From assembly GCA_022769005.1 (NCBI GenBank), contig JALEKK010000017.1, positions 1 to 64,000 of the forward strand: DNA of 64,000 nucleotides, given 5' to 3'. The position numbers and the translations under genes were made by a program. This stretch comes from Lachnospiraceae bacterium (GTDB taxonomy: Bacteria; Bacillota; Clostridia; Lachnospirales; Lachnospiraceae). The notes beneath the pieces were generated by a model. That model saw nothing but the letters and a program-made list of their open reading frames with translations. It was not told where the DNA came from and did no database searches. Positions 1 to 9,460 of this stretch are shown piece after piece (position 1 is the first letter of the stretch; each line of letters opens with the position of its first letter).

Positions 1-86
1 TTAGATTTCTTGTCAAGACCTAAATATGAAGGATCCATGTCAAGAGATCTACATCTTTTTATAACCGGAACTCTATTAACTGCCAT
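1..86 (-). CDS. rpsD: 30S ribosomal protein S4 (5' part only)
   Basis: This is the first 28 codons of S4, cut by the window edge. The reading frame begins MAVNRVPVIKRCRSLDMDPS, the usual clostridial S4 N-terminus. The ATG lies at 84-86 with a GAAGGGAGAAG ribosome binding site just upstream. It follows rpsK by 21 bases, as expected for the alpha operon (rpsM-rpsK-rpsD-rpoA-rplQ). S4 is a primary 16S rRNA binder and, in known systems, the autogenous repressor of its operon, which bears on the leader at 900-1139. Confidence 0.93.
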   Translation of the reverse strand, partial: MAVNRVPVIKRCRSLDMDPSYLGLDKKS

Positions 87-107
87 TGTACTACACTTCT
101 CCCTTCA

Positions 108-503
108 TTAAACTCTTCTACGCTTTGGTGGACGACATCCGTTATGTGGAACAGGTGTAACATCCTTAATGCTTGTTACGGTAAGACCTGCTGTCTGAAG
201 TGCACGAATAGCTGCTTCTCTTCCTGAACCAGGACCTTTAACCATAACATCTACGTACTTTAAACCATGAATGAGTGCAGCCTTTGTTGCTGTCTCTGCA
301 GCTGTCTGAGCAGCATAAGGTGTTGACTTCTTGGAACCTCTGAATCCTAAGCCGCCGGCACTTGCCCATGAAAGAGCATTACCCTGTGTATCTGTAATTG
401 TTACAATTGTATTATTGAAAGAAGACTGAATATGTGCCTGTCCTCTTTCTATATTTTTCTTAACATGCTTTTTGGTCACTTTTTTTGTATTTCTTGGTGC
501 CAT
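108..503 (-). CDS. rpsK: 30S ribosomal protein S11
   Basis: S11 (131 aa) belongs to the 30S platform, where it contacts S7, S18 and the mRNA exit path. The protein has the basic N-terminus ([16 protein letters not shown]), the core segment [19 protein letters not shown], and the conserved C-terminal tail [11 protein letters not shown]. Length is normal for the family. It sits between rpsM and rpsD in the alpha operon, 21 bases after rpsM. Confidence 0.97.
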   Translation of the reverse strand: MAPRNTKKVTKKHVKKNIERGQAHIQSSFNNTIVTITDTQGNALSWASAGGLGFRGSKKSTPYAAQTAAETATKAALIHGLKYVDVMVKGPGSGREAAIRALQTAGLTVTSIKDVTPVPHNGCRPPKRRRV

Positions 504-524
504 TATTACATCTCCTATATTTAA

Positions 525-899
525 TTATTTCTTCTTGTTCGCTACTGTCTTCTTAGGACCCTTACAAGTTCTTGCATTAGTCTTGGTTTTCTGTCCTCTG
601 ACAGGAAGTCCTTTTCTGTGACGAATTCCTCTGTAGCAGCCGATTTCTCTTAATCTCTTGATATTCATGGCGATCTCTCTTCTAAGATCACCTTCAATTA
701 AATTCTCTGAGTCAGATTCAACGTAATCACGGATGCGGTTTACCTCTTCATCTGTGAGATCTTTAACACGAGTGCTTGGGTCAACACCTGTTTCCGCTAA
801 GATCTTAGTTGCTCTTGCTCTACCGATACCATAAATATATGTAAGACCGATTTCAATACGTTTTTCTCTAGGTAAATCTACACCTGAAATACGAGCCAT
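525..899 (-). CDS. rpsM: 30S ribosomal protein S13
   Basis: S13 (124 aa) is in the 30S head and forms bridges to the 50S subunit. It starts [14 protein letters not shown] and has the conserved [18 protein letters not shown] segment followed by a lysine-rich tail that reaches the tRNA sites. The start is fixed by GGAGGAAATAAATA immediately before the ATG. It is the first gene of the alpha block and follows a 240-base gap after rpmJ, a probable leader region. Confidence 0.97.
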   Translation of the reverse strand: MARISGVDLPREKRIEIGLTYIYGIGRARATKILAETGVDPSTRVKDLTDEEVNRIRDYVESDSENLIEGDLRREIAMNIKRLREIGCYRGIRHRKGLPVRGQKTKTNARTCKGPKKTVANKKK

Positions 900-1139
900 G
901 TATTTATTTCCTCCATTTAAAATTTAATAACATAAAAACAATAGTTACGAAAATATATAGCTCGTCTTTCGACGCCTGAAATGTGTATATATCCTCTATA
1001 ACTAAAAAAATTTATAAGATAGCTATTCCTCATACGAGTTTCGCTCAGCCGCTAATTAATTGATATGTTTGACAGACAATAATAATGACGGTTTGTCCGC
1101 CAAAACGAACATGAAATAATTCTTAAAATATAGTGAGAA
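900..1139 (-). promoter_or_regulatory. Structured leader region ahead of the alpha operon
   Basis: This 240-base gap between rpmJ and rpsM has no gene. Read on the minus strand it contains a GNRA-type hairpin CGTC-GAAA-GACG near 975-985, flanked by TATATA on both sides, and a second hairpin GGCGG-ACAAA-CCGTC near 1093-1107. S4, encoded two genes downstream, represses this operon through the leader in E. coli, and S4-linked leaders have been described in other groups. Assigning this gap to S4 control is inference; I could not fold it or align it. Confidence 0.4.
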
Positions 1140-1253
1140 TTATCCCTGTCTCTGTTTGTGTTTTGGGTTTTCACAGATTACTCTGATAACGCCCTTTCTT
1201 TTAATGACTTTGCATTTTTCACAAATAGGTTTAACTGATGATCTTACCTTCAC
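1140..1253 (-). CDS. rpmJ: 50S ribosomal protein L36
   Basis: L36 is a 37-residue zinc-ribbon protein of the 50S subunit. Translation from a GTG at 1251-1253 gives a protein starting [16 protein letters not shown] and ending NPKHKQRQG. The metal ligands are Cys11, Cys14, Cys27 and His32, so this is the zinc-binding (C+) form. GAAAGGAGGA precedes the start. Position between infA and rpsM is the usual one. Confidence 0.95.
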   Translation of the reverse strand: MKVRSSVKPICEKCKVIKRKGVIRVICENPKHKQRQG

Positions 1254-1321
1254 TGCAAAATCCTCCTTTCAGACAAGTCCGTTTAGTAGTGTATCATAAA
1301 TGAACTTCCATTGACAAGTAC

Positions 1322-1540
1322 TTATTTGTCTCGCCAAATTATTCTTCCCTTGGTCAAATCATACGGGGACATTTCCAATGTCACCTTGTCACCAGGAAGA
1401 ATACGAATGTAATTCATTCTGAGTTTTCCGCTTATGTGAGCAAGTATTTCGTGACCGTTTTCCAGTTCAACCCGAAACATTGCGTTAGGGAGCTTTTCAA
1501 GTACTGTCCCCTCTAATTCAATTGAATCTGATTTTGCCAT
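1322..1540 (-). CDS. infA: Translation initiation factor IF-1
   Basis: IF-1 (72 aa) is a single OB-fold protein that occupies the 30S A site during initiation. The family signature is complete: [20 protein letters not shown] at the start, then [20 protein letters not shown] and [20 protein letters not shown]. Its ATG overlaps the stop of the upstream KOW-protein gene by one base (TAATG), so translation is probably coupled. Confidence 0.97.
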   Translation of the reverse strand: MAKSDSIELEGTVLEKLPNAMFRVELENGHEILAHISGKLRMNYIRILPGDKVTLEMSPYDLTKGRIIWRDK

Positions 1541-1845
1541 TAGGCGTCCTCCTTATCTTCGGAGTATTTACAAAGGGTCTTCCTTATGACCTCGTCACTC
1601 AGACGACCCTTTGCATCTCCTCCATCAAGACCATACATCTGCTCAAGTATAAGTTCATTCTTATGTTTATTAATTTGCAAATGTTTTAATTTCTTTTTCT
1701 TAGGATTGTTAATTGTTCTGTTTTTACCATTTGCAAGAAAAGCATATTCACCGTTACATTCTATAATAATGTAAGTTTCACCTTTATCATGTCCTGCAAG
1801 TGAATAAGCAAAACAACCGGATAATTCGTTGAAATCTTTATTCAT
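1540..1845 (-). CDS. KOW-domain RNA-binding protein (L14e-like)
   Basis: This 101-residue protein matches the small KOW/L14e-type protein that many Clostridia encode just upstream of infA. The N-terminal half ([19 protein letters not shown]) resembles the KOW loop and strands. A lysine-rich patch ([18 protein letters not shown]) could bind RNA. It overlaps adk upstream and infA downstream by one base each, so it is co-translated with core translation genes. Its function is unknown; an RNA or ribosome role is inferred from fold and position. Confidence 0.75.
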   Translation of the reverse strand: MNKDFNELSGCFAYSLAGHDKGETYIIIECNGEYAFLANGKNRTINNPKKKKLKHLQINKHKNELILEQMYGLDGGDAKGRLSDEVIRKTLCKYSEDKEDA

Positions 1846-2492
1846 TATTCATTTCCGACAATTTTACAGATTGAATCAAATACGGTATCCATATCCTGAG
1901 TTCCGTCCACCGTATATAAGATTCCTTTTTCCGTGTAATACTTAAGTAAAGGCTCTGTTTGAGTATGATATACATCAAGTCTGTTTTTTACCGTTTCTTC
2001 TTTGTCATCATCTCTCAAAATTAATTCACCGTTACATGTATCACATACATTTTCCACCTTAGGAGGATTATGTACTATATGATATGTTGCTCCGCAGTTC
2101 AAACATGCTCTTCTGCCTGACATTCTGCTGATTATATTATCATCCGGAACTTCAACATCTATTGCGTAGTCGAGTTTATCGTTAACACCGTTCAATGCTT
2201 TATCAAGTTCCTCAGCCTGAGGGATTGTTCTTGGAAAACCGTCAAGTACATATCCGTTAACACAGTCGTCCTGAGCAAATCTGTCCATAATCAACTCAAT
2301 AACAAGTTCATCCGGAACAAGTTCGCCTTTGTCCATGTAGGACTTAGCCTTCTCACCGAGCGGAGTATTATTTTTAATATTTGCTCTGAAAATATCTCCT
2401 GTCGAAATATGCGGAACGGAGAACTTAGCAGCAATCCTCTTTGCCTGCGTTCCCTTTCCGGCGCCGGGAGCTCCCAACATTACAATCTTCAT
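1845..2492 (-). CDS. adk: Adenylate kinase
   Basis: Adk (215 aa) interconverts ATP + AMP and 2 ADP in the cytoplasm. The P-loop GAPGAGKGTQ is at residues 7-16, followed by the AMP-site FPRTIPQAEEL. The LID domain has the four-cysteine zinc form, CLNCGATYH and CDTCNG. It starts one base after the secY stop. In many related genomes map follows adk; here adk runs straight into the KOW gene. Confidence 0.97.
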   Translation of the reverse strand: MKIVMLGAPGAGKGTQAKRIAAKFSVPHISTGDIFRANIKNNTPLGEKAKSYMDKGELVPDELVIELIMDRFAQDDCVNGYVLDGFPRTIPQAEELDKALNGVNDKLDYAIDVEVPDDNIISRMSGRRACLNCGATYHIVHNPPKVENVCDTCNGELILRDDDKEETVKNRLDVYHTQTEPLLKYYTEKGILYTVDGTQDMDTVFDSICKIVGNE

Positions 2493-3821
2493 TTATGATT
2501 CCTCCTTTAAGAAACCTTTGTAGTGTTTCTTTCTCATCATAGCTTCAATCTGATTCAACGTTTCAAGCGTTACACTGACAATAATAATCATTGATGTTCC
2601 GCCGAAAGAAACGGAGGCACCGAATATACCCGAAAATACAATAGGTATTACGGAAATAATGCTCAGTCCTATTGCACCGATAAATACAGTTGATTTCACT
2701 ACATTAGCAAGGAAATCGCTTGTAGGTGTTCCCGGAAGAACTCCCGGTATAACACCGCTTGATCTTCTGAGATTGTCGGATATCTCCAGCGGATTAAATG
2801 TAATATTAGTGTAGAAATAAGCAAAAGCAAATATTAACGCAATATATCCGGCAAGTCCGATTGTATACTTCCAATCTGACGGATTAAGCCAATTAGTCAT
2901 TATAAGGTAATTCATCCATTCAGGAGTGTCACTTACAAATATCCTGACTATAATCACCGGAAACTGCATTATTGACGAAGCAAATATTACCGGCATAACG
3001 CCTGCTGTATTTACCTTCAAAGGTATATGAGTGGTTCTGTTACCGAATGTCCTTCTACCCACCATTTTCTGAGAGTATGAAACAGGTATCCTTCTTTCCG
3101 TATCCTGAATAACACACACAAGAAGAATCAATAAAACAACCACAGCTGCTATGATTGCCGTATTAATGATATTTTGCGGCATCTGTTTACCGGCTATAAA
3201 CTGAGAATGTAAACCAATAAAGTCCGTTGGTAAACCGGCAATAATATTAAACAAAAGGATCATTGAAATACCGTTGCCGATACCGTGTTCTGCAATTCTG
3301 TCACCAAGCCACATGAGAGCTGTCGCACCTGCTATCATTGCAAAAATAACAAGTAAAATCGAAAGGAAGTAAGTCGGATATGACATTGTATCCGAGTTAA
3401 GTATAAGGCCTCTTCTGCCAAATCCTATTCCCATCGCAACCGCCTCAACTATGGCAAGTATTAATGAAAGCACCTTAGTTATCTTTTGTATTCTTTTTCG
3501 TCCATCCTCACCCTCACGTTGCATTTCTTCCAGTCTCGGAAATGCAATGGTAAGAAGTTGAATAATAATGGAGGATGTAATGTACGGAGTTATTCCCAAT
3601 GCAAAAAGTGATAACTGTGAAAACGATCCACCCGTAAACATGTTAAGGTAATTTAGACTTCCGCCGCCAAGAGAATCCAGCATATTTCCGAAATATGAAG
3701 TGTCTACTCCTGGTATGGGTATTAGGCACCCTAATCTAACGATTACTAGGATGCCTAATGTATAAAAGATACGTTTTCTCACTTCAGCATTTAAAAAAGC
3801 TCTGCCTAGTGTACGTAACAT
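2493..3821 (-). CDS. secY: Protein translocase subunit SecY
   Basis: SecY (442 aa from this start) is the ten-helix channel of the Sec translocon. Helix 1 begins near residue 15 (RIFYTLGILVIVRLG). The cytoplasmic loops LEEMQREGEDGRKRIQKITK and QDTERRIPVSYSQKMVGRR are the conserved ribosome/SecA-facing segments. The ATG at 3819-3821 overlaps the rplO stop (TAATG) and has AGGTGA upstream. A longer reading from a TTG at 3836 adds five residues without a ribosome binding site and is less likely. Confidence 0.96.
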   Translation of the reverse strand: MLRTLGRAFLNAEVRKRIFYTLGILVIVRLGCLIPIPGVDTSYFGNMLDSLGGGSLNYLNMFTGGSFSQLSLFALGITPYITSSIIIQLLTIAFPRLEEMQREGEDGRKRIQKITKVLSLILAIVEAVAMGIGFGRRGLILNSDTMSYPTYFLSILLVIFAMIAGATALMWLGDRIAEHGIGNGISMILLFNIIAGLPTDFIGLHSQFIAGKQMPQNIINTAIIAAVVVLLILLVCVIQDTERRIPVSYSQKMVGRRTFGNRTTHIPLKVNTAGVMPVIFASSIMQFPVIIVRIFVSDTPEWMNYLIMTNWLNPSDWKYTIGLAGYIALIFAFAYFYTNITFNPLEISDNLRRSSGVIPGVLPGTPTSDFLANVVKSTVFIGAIGLSIISVIPIVFSGIFGASVSFGGTSMIIIVSVTLETLNQIEAMMRKKHYKGFLKEES

Positions 3822-4261
3822 TAAATCACCTCGCAAGTACCACCTGCTGCAGTAATCTTTTCTTCTGCAGATTTGCTGAATGCATTAACCTTTACCGTAA
3901 GCTTCTTTGTGAGCTCACCGTCACCGAGAATCTTGACACCGTCACGAGGGTTCTTAACGATTCCGGCTTCAATAAGTGTTTCAACCGTAACTTCTGTACC
4001 GTTCTCAAATACATCTAACTTAGATACATTGATTCCGATAATTTCCTTATGGTTGTAGTTCTTGAAACCTCTCTTTGGGATTCTTCTGTATAAAGGCATC
4101 TGTCCGCCTTCAAATCCAAGTCTTGTAGAACCGCCTGAACGAGCCTTCTGACCTTTATGTCCTCTGCCGGCTGTCTTGCCGTTACCTGATGAATGTCCGC
4201 GACCTACTCTTGAACCATTGGATACGGCACCGTCATTTGGCTTAAGGTTTGATAAATCCAT
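3821..4261 (-). CDS. rplO: 50S ribosomal protein L15
   Basis: L15 (146 aa) is an early-to-middle 50S assembly protein. It begins [20 protein letters not shown] and contains the glycine-rich stretch [19 protein letters not shown] that threads into 23S rRNA. The ATG at 4259-4261 is preceded by AAGAAGGAGGTT. An in-frame upstream extension of 33 residues overlaps rpmD and has no L15 features, so it is not used. Confidence 0.96.
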   Translation of the reverse strand: MDLSNLKPNDGAVSNGSRVGRGHSSGNGKTAGRGHKGQKARSGGSTRLGFEGGQMPLYRRIPKRGFKNYNHKEIIGINVSKLDVFENGTEVTVETLIEAGIVKNPRDGVKILGDGELTKKLTVKVNAFSKSAEEKITAAGGTCEVI

Positions 4262-4283
4262 GACTAACCTCCTTCTTCTAATA

Positions 4284-4469
4284 TTAGATTTCTTCAACTT
4301 TGAGCATGTAGCCGATCTGCTGGATCTGACCTCTTGTGGATGCATTATCCGGAAGCTCAACAGTCTTATTTACTTTATTAAGTCCCATAGCTTCTACAGT
4401 TTTTCTGTGCTTAGGAACCGCACCTATTGGAGATTTTACTAAAGTAATCTTTAATTTCTTATCTGCCAT
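4284..4469 (-). CDS. rpmD: 50S ribosomal protein L30
   Basis: L30 (61 aa) begins [16 protein letters not shown] and ends [10 protein letters not shown]. The segment [16 protein letters not shown] is the conserved RNA-contacting part of the family. The ATG at 4467-4469 follows GGAGGCAGG. An alternative start five codons upstream lies closer to the rpsE stop and lacks a site. The gene order rpsE-rpmD-rplO is standard. Confidence 0.96.
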   Translation of the reverse strand: MADKKLKITLVKSPIGAVPKHRKTVEAMGLNKVNKTVELPDNASTRGQIQQIGYMLKVEEI

Positions 4470-4484
4470 CTGTCCTGCCTCCAA

Positions 4485-4991
4485 TTATCTTAAAATATCT
4501 TCTACCGACTTATCACGATTCTTTGCAATTTCTTCAGGTGTCTTAAGAGCAGCCAAACCTTCAAGAACAGCTAATACAACATTCTGCTTGTTGTTTGAAC
4601 CGAGAGACTTGGTACGAATATTTCTAATGCCGGCAAGCTCAAGAGTAGCACGAGCAGGACCTCCGGCGATGATACCGGTACCTTCAGGTGCTCTCTTAAG
4701 AAGAACGTTGGCGCCACAGAATTTACCGATAAAATCATGTGGAATTGAACCATTTTCATCTAAAGGAACAGTAACTAAATTCTTAATTGCAGCTTCCTTA
4801 CCTTTACGGATTGCTTCAGGGATTTCAGCTGACTTGCCTACACCTGCGCCTACGTGGCCGTTTCCGTCACCAACAACAACAAGAGCAGAGAAACGCATAT
4901 TACGTCCACCCTTAACAACCTTTGTTACTCTCTTAATAGCAACAACACGATCATTAAATTCTACTTGACTTGCATCAAATTTTTCTTTCAT
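4485..4991 (-). CDS. rpsE: 30S ribosomal protein S5
   Basis: S5 (168 aa) sits at the mRNA entry site and affects decoding fidelity. The N-terminal double-stranded-RNA-binding fold covers about residues 13-78, with [18 protein letters not shown], and the C-terminal S5 domain follows with [16 protein letters not shown]. Length is normal. The leading [20 protein letters not shown] segment is typical. Confidence 0.97.
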   Translation of the reverse strand: MKEKFDASQVEFNDRVVAIKRVTKVVKGGRNMRFSALVVVGDGNGHVGAGVGKSAEIPEAIRKGKEAAIKNLVTVPLDENGSIPHDFIGKFCGANVLLKRAPEGTGIIAGGPARATLELAGIRNIRTKSLGSNNKQNVVLAVLEGLAALKTPEEIAKNRDKSVEDILR

Positions 4992-5007
4992 TGTATTCTC
5001 CTTCCAC

Positions 5008-5376
5008 TTAGAATTTTAGTCCAGCTTCACGAGCTGCGTCTGCGAGAGCTGCAACCTTACCTGTGTAAAGGAAACCACCTCTGTCGAATACAACTGTGTC
5101 GATTCCGTTTGCAAGAGCTCTTTGTCCAATAAATGTACCTACTGTCTTAGCAGCCTCTATATCGTTTGTTTTTGAAATGGCAGCCTTAACTTCCTTGTCC
5201 ATTGTACTTGCAGATACAAGTGTCTTACCGACTGTGTCATCGATAATCTGAGCGTACATATGGTTGTTACTTCTAAATACAGCAAGACGAGGTCTCTCAG
5301 CTGTACCGGAATAACGATTACGTTGTCTTAAATGTTTTTTCTTACGAATTTCGCTTTTTGATTTCTTACTAACCAT
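5008..5376 (-). CDS. rplR: 50S ribosomal protein L18
   Basis: L18 (122 aa) binds 5S rRNA with L5 and L25. It has the basic N-terminus [20 protein letters not shown], the motif [20 protein letters not shown], and the C-terminal [20 protein letters not shown]. It lies between rplF and rpsE as expected, with short gaps on both sides. Confidence 0.97.
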   Translation of the reverse strand: MVSKKSKSEIRKKKHLRQRNRYSGTAERPRLAVFRSNNHMYAQIIDDTVGKTLVSASTMDKEVKAAISKTNDIEAAKTVGTFIGQRALANGIDTVVFDRGGFLYTGKVAALADAAREAGLKF

Positions 5377-5393
5377 TACCGTCCACTCCTTTC

Positions 5394-5936
5394 TTATTTC
5401 TTACCTGTCTTACCGACCTTGCGTCTGATTACTTCGTCATCATACTTGATACCCTTGCCCTTATATGGTTCAGGAGCTCTCTTAGAACGAATCTCAGCTG
5501 CATACTGGCCGACTTTCTGCTTATCAATACCCTTAACGATAAGGATGTTCTGACCCTCAACCTCTACTTCGATGCCTTCAGGATCTTCCATCTCAACCGG
5601 GTTTGAATAACCGAGTGAAAGAACAAGTGTAGAACCTTTTTTCTGTGCACGGTAACCAACACCGTTGATTTCAAGTTTCTTCTGATAACCCTCGGAAACG
5701 CCGATAACCATGTTGTTGATAAGTGTTCTAGTAAGTCCGTGGAACGATTTCATTTTCTTTAAATCGTTAGGTCTAGAAACGGTAATAACACCTGACTCAA
5801 CTTTAATTTCCATGCCTTCCGGCATCTGTTTTACTATCGTACCTTTTGGACCTTTTACAGTCACTACATTATTAGCATCTACAGAAGCTTCAACTCCTGC
5901 AGGTACAATAACAGGCTTTATTCCTATACGCGACAT
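5394..5936 (-). CDS. rplF: 50S ribosomal protein L6
   Basis: L6 (180 aa) has the two tandem L6 repeats, from about residues 10-80 and 90-165. It starts [20 protein letters not shown], carries the family segment [20 protein letters not shown] and ends in the rRNA-binding tail [10 protein letters not shown] after [10 protein letters not shown]. Its place between rpsH and rplR is standard. Confidence 0.97.
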   Translation of the reverse strand: MSRIGIKPVIVPAGVEASVDANNVVTVKGPKGTIVKQMPEGMEIKVESGVITVSRPNDLKKMKSFHGLTRTLINNMVIGVSEGYQKKLEINGVGYRAQKKGSTLVLSLGYSNPVEMEDPEGIEVEVEGQNILIVKGIDKQKVGQYAAEIRSKRAPEPYKGKGIKYDDEVIRRKVGKTGKK

Positions 5937-5960
5937 GCCTTAACCTCCTAATCGATTTAA

Positions 5961-6356
5961 TTACCATACGAACGCAATTACTTCTCCACCTACGTTAAGC
6001 TTACGTGCTTCCTTGTCAGTGATTACACCCTGATTAGTAGAGATTATTGCAACACCAAGACCACCTAATACCTTAGGAAGATTATCTTTACCTGCATATA
6101 CGCGAAGACCAGGCTTAGACACTCTCTTGAGACCTGAGATAACTCTCTCGCTCTTGTTCTTGTTATATTTTAATGTTATACGAATATCTTTAAACTCACC
6201 GTTTTCAACGATTTCAAATGAACGGATAAAACCTTCATCTAAAAGAATCTGCGCAATAGAATTCTTCATTCTTGAAGCAGGAATATCAACGGTGTCATGC
6301 TTTGCTATATTAGCATTGCGGATTCTTGTAAGCATATCTGCAATTGAATCTGTCAT
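5961..6356 (-). CDS. rpsH: 30S ribosomal protein S8
   Basis: S8 (131 aa) is a primary binder of the 16S central domain and the known translational regulator of the spc operon in E. coli. The N-terminus [18 protein letters not shown] and the C-terminus GGEVIAFVW are both diagnostic. I did not find an obvious S8-type control site here, and the Bacillota mechanism may differ. Confidence 0.97.
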   Translation of the reverse strand: MTDSIADMLTRIRNANIAKHDTVDIPASRMKNSIAQILLDEGFIRSFEIVENGEFKDIRITLKYNKNKSERVISGLKRVSKPGLRVYAGKDNLPKVLGGLGVAIISTNQGVITDKEARKLNVGGEVIAFVW

Positions 6357-6382
6357 TATATTTCACCCTCCTTATTCCTGAA

Positions 6383-6568
6383 TTACCATGACGCTTTTTT
6401 AACACCAGGAATCTGGCCTTTGTATGCTAACTCACGGAAGCAAATTCTACAGATTCCATATTTTCTTAAGTAACCATGTGGTCTACCACAAATCTTGCAG
6501 CGAGTATATTCTCTTGTAGAAAACTTCTGCTTTCTAGACTGCTTAACTTTCATAGAAGTTCTAGCCAT
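6383..6568 (-). CDS. rpsZ: 30S ribosomal protein S14, zinc-binding type
   Basis: This 61-residue S14 is the short zinc-dependent (type Z) form. It has two CxxC pairs, [10 protein letters not shown] and [10 protein letters not shown], and ends in the conserved [12 protein letters not shown]. The zinc-free, longer S14 is not in this window. It lies between rplE and rpsH. Confidence 0.97.
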   Translation of the reverse strand: MARTSMKVKQSRKQKFSTREYTRCKICGRPHGYLRKYGICRICFRELAYKGQIPGVKKASW

Positions 6569-6582
6569 ATCACCCTCCCGAA

Positions 6583-7122
6583 TTACTTCTTAAATGGCAT
6601 ATTGAATAATCTCAATAATTCACGTGCCTCTTCATCTGTCTTAGCTGTTGTAGTAAAGATAATGTCCATACCTCTGACTTTATCTACTTTATCAAATTCA
6701 ATTTCAGGGAAAATGAGCTGCTCTTTAATACCAAGGGCATAGTTTCCTCTTCCGTCAAATGAATCAGGACTTACACCTCTGAAGTCACGAACTCGTGGTA
6801 ACGCAAGGTTAACTAATCTGTCGAGGAATTCATACATTCTCTCGCCGCGGAGTGTAACCTTACATCCGATAGGCATTCCTTCTCTTAATTTGAAGTTAGC
6901 AATTGATTTCTTAGCTCTTGTAAGAACAGGTTTCTGTCCTGCAATAACTGCAAGCTCTTCTGTTACTTTATCAAGAACCTTAGCATTCTCTCTTGCTTCA
7001 CCAACACCAATGTTAATAACGATTTTATCAAGCTTTGGAACCATCATTGGATTGGCATATCCGAATTTCTCAGTCATCTGCTTTGAAATTTCGTTGTCAT
7101 ATAATTCTCTTAATCTGCTCAC
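6583..7122 (-). CDS. rplE: 50S ribosomal protein L5
   Basis: L5 (179 aa) binds 5S rRNA and contacts the P-site tRNA. Visible family segments are [36 protein letters not shown] and [16 protein letters not shown]. Length is typical. It sits between rplX and rpsZ with a 14-base gap downstream. Confidence 0.97.
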   Translation of the reverse strand: MSRLRELYDNEISKQMTEKFGYANPMMVPKLDKIVINIGVGEARENAKVLDKVTEELAVIAGQKPVLTRAKKSIANFKLREGMPIGCKVTLRGERMYEFLDRLVNLALPRVRDFRGVSPDSFDGRGNYALGIKEQLIFPEIEFDKVDKVRGMDIIFTTTAKTDEEARELLRLFNMPFKK

Positions 7123-7143
7123 GAGAAACTCTCCTTTCTTAAA

Positions 7144-7455
7144 TTAGTCTATTGTATTACCGGTCTTCTTTGAAAAACGTACTTTTTTACCATCTTCAAT
7201 TCTGAATCCAACCTTAGTAGGTTCTCCATCAACTACAAGTACTACATTAGAGATGTTAAGAGGAGCTTCGACAGTTATGATTCCGCCTGTTGTATTAGCT
7301 GAGCTTGGCTTTGCATGCTTTTTAATAAGATTAATGCCTTCAACTACTACAGAACTTGTCTTAGCCTTAACTTCGAGAACTTTACCCTGCTTACCTTTAT
7401 CTTTACCGGCGATTACCTTAACGGTATCACCTTTCTTTATCTTTAACGCTGACAT
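7144..7455 (-). CDS. rplX: 50S ribosomal protein L24
   Basis: L24 (103 aa) is one of the two assembly-initiating 50S proteins. The KOW motif is at residues 6-30 ([18 protein letters not shown]), followed by [10 protein letters not shown] and a C-terminal SH3-like strand set. Gene order rplN-rplX-rplE is conserved. Confidence 0.97.
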   Translation of the reverse strand: MSALKIKKGDTVKVIAGKDKGKQGKVLEVKAKTSSVVVEGINLIKKHAKPSSANTTGGIITVEAPLNISNVVLVVDGEPTKVGFRIEDGKKVRFSKKTGNTID

Positions 7456-7471
7456 GTATAAAGTGCCTCCT

Positions 7472-7840
7472 TTATAAAACTTCAGGTGCTAAAGAAACGA
7501 TCTTCATAAACTGACGATTTCTTAATTCTCTAGCAACCGGTCCAAAAATACGTGTTCCTACCGGAGTCTTGTCATCCTGAATAAGCACTGCAGCGTTCTC
7601 ATCAAATCTGATATAAGAACCGTCCTTACGACGAGTTTCTTTAACTGTACGAACAACTACAGCCTTAACTACGTCACCCTTGCTTACAACGCCGCCTGGT
7701 GTTGCTTCTTTAACTGTAGCAATAATAACATCACCAATTCTTGCATATCTCTTGCTTGGTCCGCCCATAACGCGAATGCAAAGGATTTCCTTGGCACCTG
7801 TATTGTCGGCAACCTTAAGTCTGGTTTCCTGTTGTACCAT
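7472..7840 (-). CDS. rplN: 50S ribosomal protein L14
   Basis: L14 (122 aa) helps form intersubunit bridges and is the binding site of the silencing factor RsfS in other bacteria. [18 protein letters not shown] and the C-terminal [20 protein letters not shown] are diagnostic. It follows rpsQ by 30 bases. Confidence 0.97.
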   Translation of the reverse strand: MVQQETRLKVADNTGAKEILCIRVMGGPSKRYARIGDVIIATVKEATPGGVVSKGDVVKAVVVRTVKETRRKDGSYIRFDENAAVLIQDDKTPVGTRIFGPVARELRNRQFMKIVSLAPEVL

Positions 7841-7870
7841 TATAATACTCCTTTCAGTATATAAATATAA

Positions 7871-8125
7871 TTACTGCGCCTTTTTGATAATGCTAACCAA
7901 ACGCCATCTCTTATCTTTTGAAAGAGGTCTTGTTTCCATTACTTTAACAACATCGCCTATTGAGCATACATTTTCCTCATCATGAGCCTTAAGCTTGTAT
8001 GTTCTCTTAACTGTTTTCTTGTAAAGAGGATGCTGTACGTTATCTTCAACTGCTACAACGATAGTCTTATCCATTTTATCGCTGATAACTCTTCCGGTAC
8101 GTGTTTTTCTTAAATTTCTTTCCAC
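7871..8125 (-). CDS. rpsQ: 30S ribosomal protein S17
   Basis: S17 (84 aa) is a primary 16S rRNA binder with an OB fold. It contains [38 protein letters not shown], and the C-terminal [16 protein letters not shown]. Standard size and place between rpmC and rplN. Confidence 0.97.
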   Translation of the reverse strand: MERNLRKTRTGRVISDKMDKTIVVAVEDNVQHPLYKKTVKRTYKLKAHDEENVCSIGDVVKVMETRPLSKDKRWRLVSIIKKAQ

Positions 8126-8139
8126 GATGTATCTCCTCC

Positions 8140-8346
8140 TTATGCGTTAGCCTTTTTTTCAACGATAACAGTCTGAATTCTTGCAATATTCTTCTTTACT
8201 ATTGAAATTCTTCCTGTGTTCTCTAACTGATTTGTTGCATTCTGGAATCTGAGATTGAAAAGTTCTTTCTTTGCAGCTACTAATTCCTCAGACAATTCTT
8301 CGCTTGTCTTTTTTCTTAAATCTTCTAAATATTCATTAGTTTTCAC
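8140..8346 (-). CDS. rpmC: 50S ribosomal protein L29
   Basis: L29 (68 aa from this start) is a helical hairpin protein near the nascent-chain exit. The family signature [19 protein letters not shown] is present. I place the start at the GTG at 8344-8346, which follows GGCGGTGAT, gives the usual [14 protein letters not shown]-terminus, and overlaps the end of rplP by 11 bases. A longer frame begins 27 bases upstream but adds residues not seen in the family. Confidence 0.94.
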   Translation of the reverse strand: MKTNEYLEDLRKKTSEELSEELVAAKKELFNLRFQNATNQLENTGRISIVKKNIARIQTVIVEKKANA

Positions 8347-8773
8347 TGTTATCACCGCCTTCGAAATCTGCACGAGATACTATCTTGCACTTGCAAGGAA
8401 GCTTATGCATAGCAAGACGAAGAGCTTCTCTGGCTCTGGCCTCATCTACGCCCTTAATCTCAAACATAACGCGACCAGTTTTTACAACTGCAACCCAATA
8501 TTCAACGTTACCTTTACCTTTACCCATACGAACACCAATAGGCTTACCTGTTACTGGTTTGTCAGGGAAAATCTTAATGTATACTTCACCGCCACGCTTT
8601 GTGTAACGAGTCATAGCTACACGGGCAGCCTCAATCTGATTAGCACGAATCCAACATGGTTCCATGGCAACGATACCGAAATCACCATGTGTAAGCTTAT
8701 TGCCTCTTGAAGCCTTGCCTGCCATAGAGCCGCGGAACTGCTTTCTATGCTTTACTCTCTTAGGTAATAACAT
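8336..8773 (-). CDS. rplP: 50S ribosomal protein L16
   Basis: L16 (145 aa) organises the 50S A-site region. It starts [19 protein letters not shown] and has RIFPDKPVT-like ([20 protein letters not shown]) and [20 protein letters not shown] segments. Its ATG overlaps the rpsC stop by one base, and its 3' end overlaps rpmC by 11 bases. Confidence 0.97.
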   Translation of the reverse strand: MLLPKRVKHRKQFRGSMAGKASRGNKLTHGDFGIVAMEPCWIRANQIEAARVAMTRYTKRGGEVYIKIFPDKPVTGKPIGVRMGKGKGNVEYWVAVVKTGRVMFEIKGVDEARAREALRLAMHKLPCKCKIVSRADFEGGDNSEN

Positions 8774-9444
8774 TATTGTTCGCTCCCTTCTTTCTTAGTA
8801 TTAGCCTTTCTTACCGGTAAAACTTCTCCGTTATAGATCCATACCTTAACGCCTACTTTACCGTAAGTTGTGTCTGCTTCAGCAAAACCGTAATCAATAT
8901 CGGCACGAAGTGTCTGAAGTGGAATTGTACCTTCTGAGTAGAATTCCGTACGAGCCATATCTGCACCGCCGAGACGACCGGAACAGCTTGTCTTGATACC
9001 TTTAGCACCGTTCTTCATTGCTCTGTTCATACAAGATTTCATTGCTCTTCTGAATGAAACACGCTCTTCAAGCTGTTTTGCAATGTTCTCAGCAACTAAC
9101 TGTGCATCTTTTTCTGCTTTTTTTACTTCTTTTACATCTATGGAAATCTTCTCAGCAGATGAGAGTTTTTCAACCTGTTTCTTAAGAGCGTCAATTTCAG
9201 CTCCGCCCTTTCCGATTACAACGCCCGGCTTTGAAGCATGAATTGTGATCTTGAGCTTTGTTGAAACTCTTTCTATTTCTATCTTAGATACTCCTGCAGC
9301 AAAAGTCTTCTTCTTAAGGAATTTTCTAATATTGTAATCTTCAACGAGAATGTCGCCAAAATTCTTGTTGTCAACATACCACTTTGAATCCCAATCCTTG
9401 ATAATGCCGACTCTTAAGCCATGAGGATTAACTTTCTGTCCCAT
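8773..9444 (-). CDS. rpsC: 30S ribosomal protein S3
   Basis: S3 (223 aa) lines the mRNA entry channel. It begins [20 protein letters not shown]. The type II KH domain carries the GxxG loop in [16 protein letters not shown], and the C-terminal domain has [20 protein letters not shown]. Normal length. Confidence 0.97.
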   Translation of the reverse strand: MGQKVNPHGLRVGIIKDWDSKWYVDNKNFGDILVEDYNIRKFLKKKTFAAGVSKIEIERVSTKLKITIHASKPGVVIGKGGAEIDALKKQVEKLSSAEKISIDVKEVKKAEKDAQLVAENIAKQLEERVSFRRAMKSCMNRAMKNGAKGIKTSCSGRLGGADMARTEFYSEGTIPLQTLRADIDYGFAEADTTYGKVGVKVWIYNGEVLPVRKANTKKEGSEQ

Positions 9445-9460
9445 TTATATCTCCTTTCGA

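Noticed and set aside
8255-8710. Plus-strand ORF of 151 codons opposite rpmC and rplP
   Set aside because: It is antisense to well-identified ribosomal protein genes, lacks a ribosome binding site and has no recognisable features. The same applies to the 210-codon plus-strand ORF at 4336-4968 opposite rpsE and rpmD.
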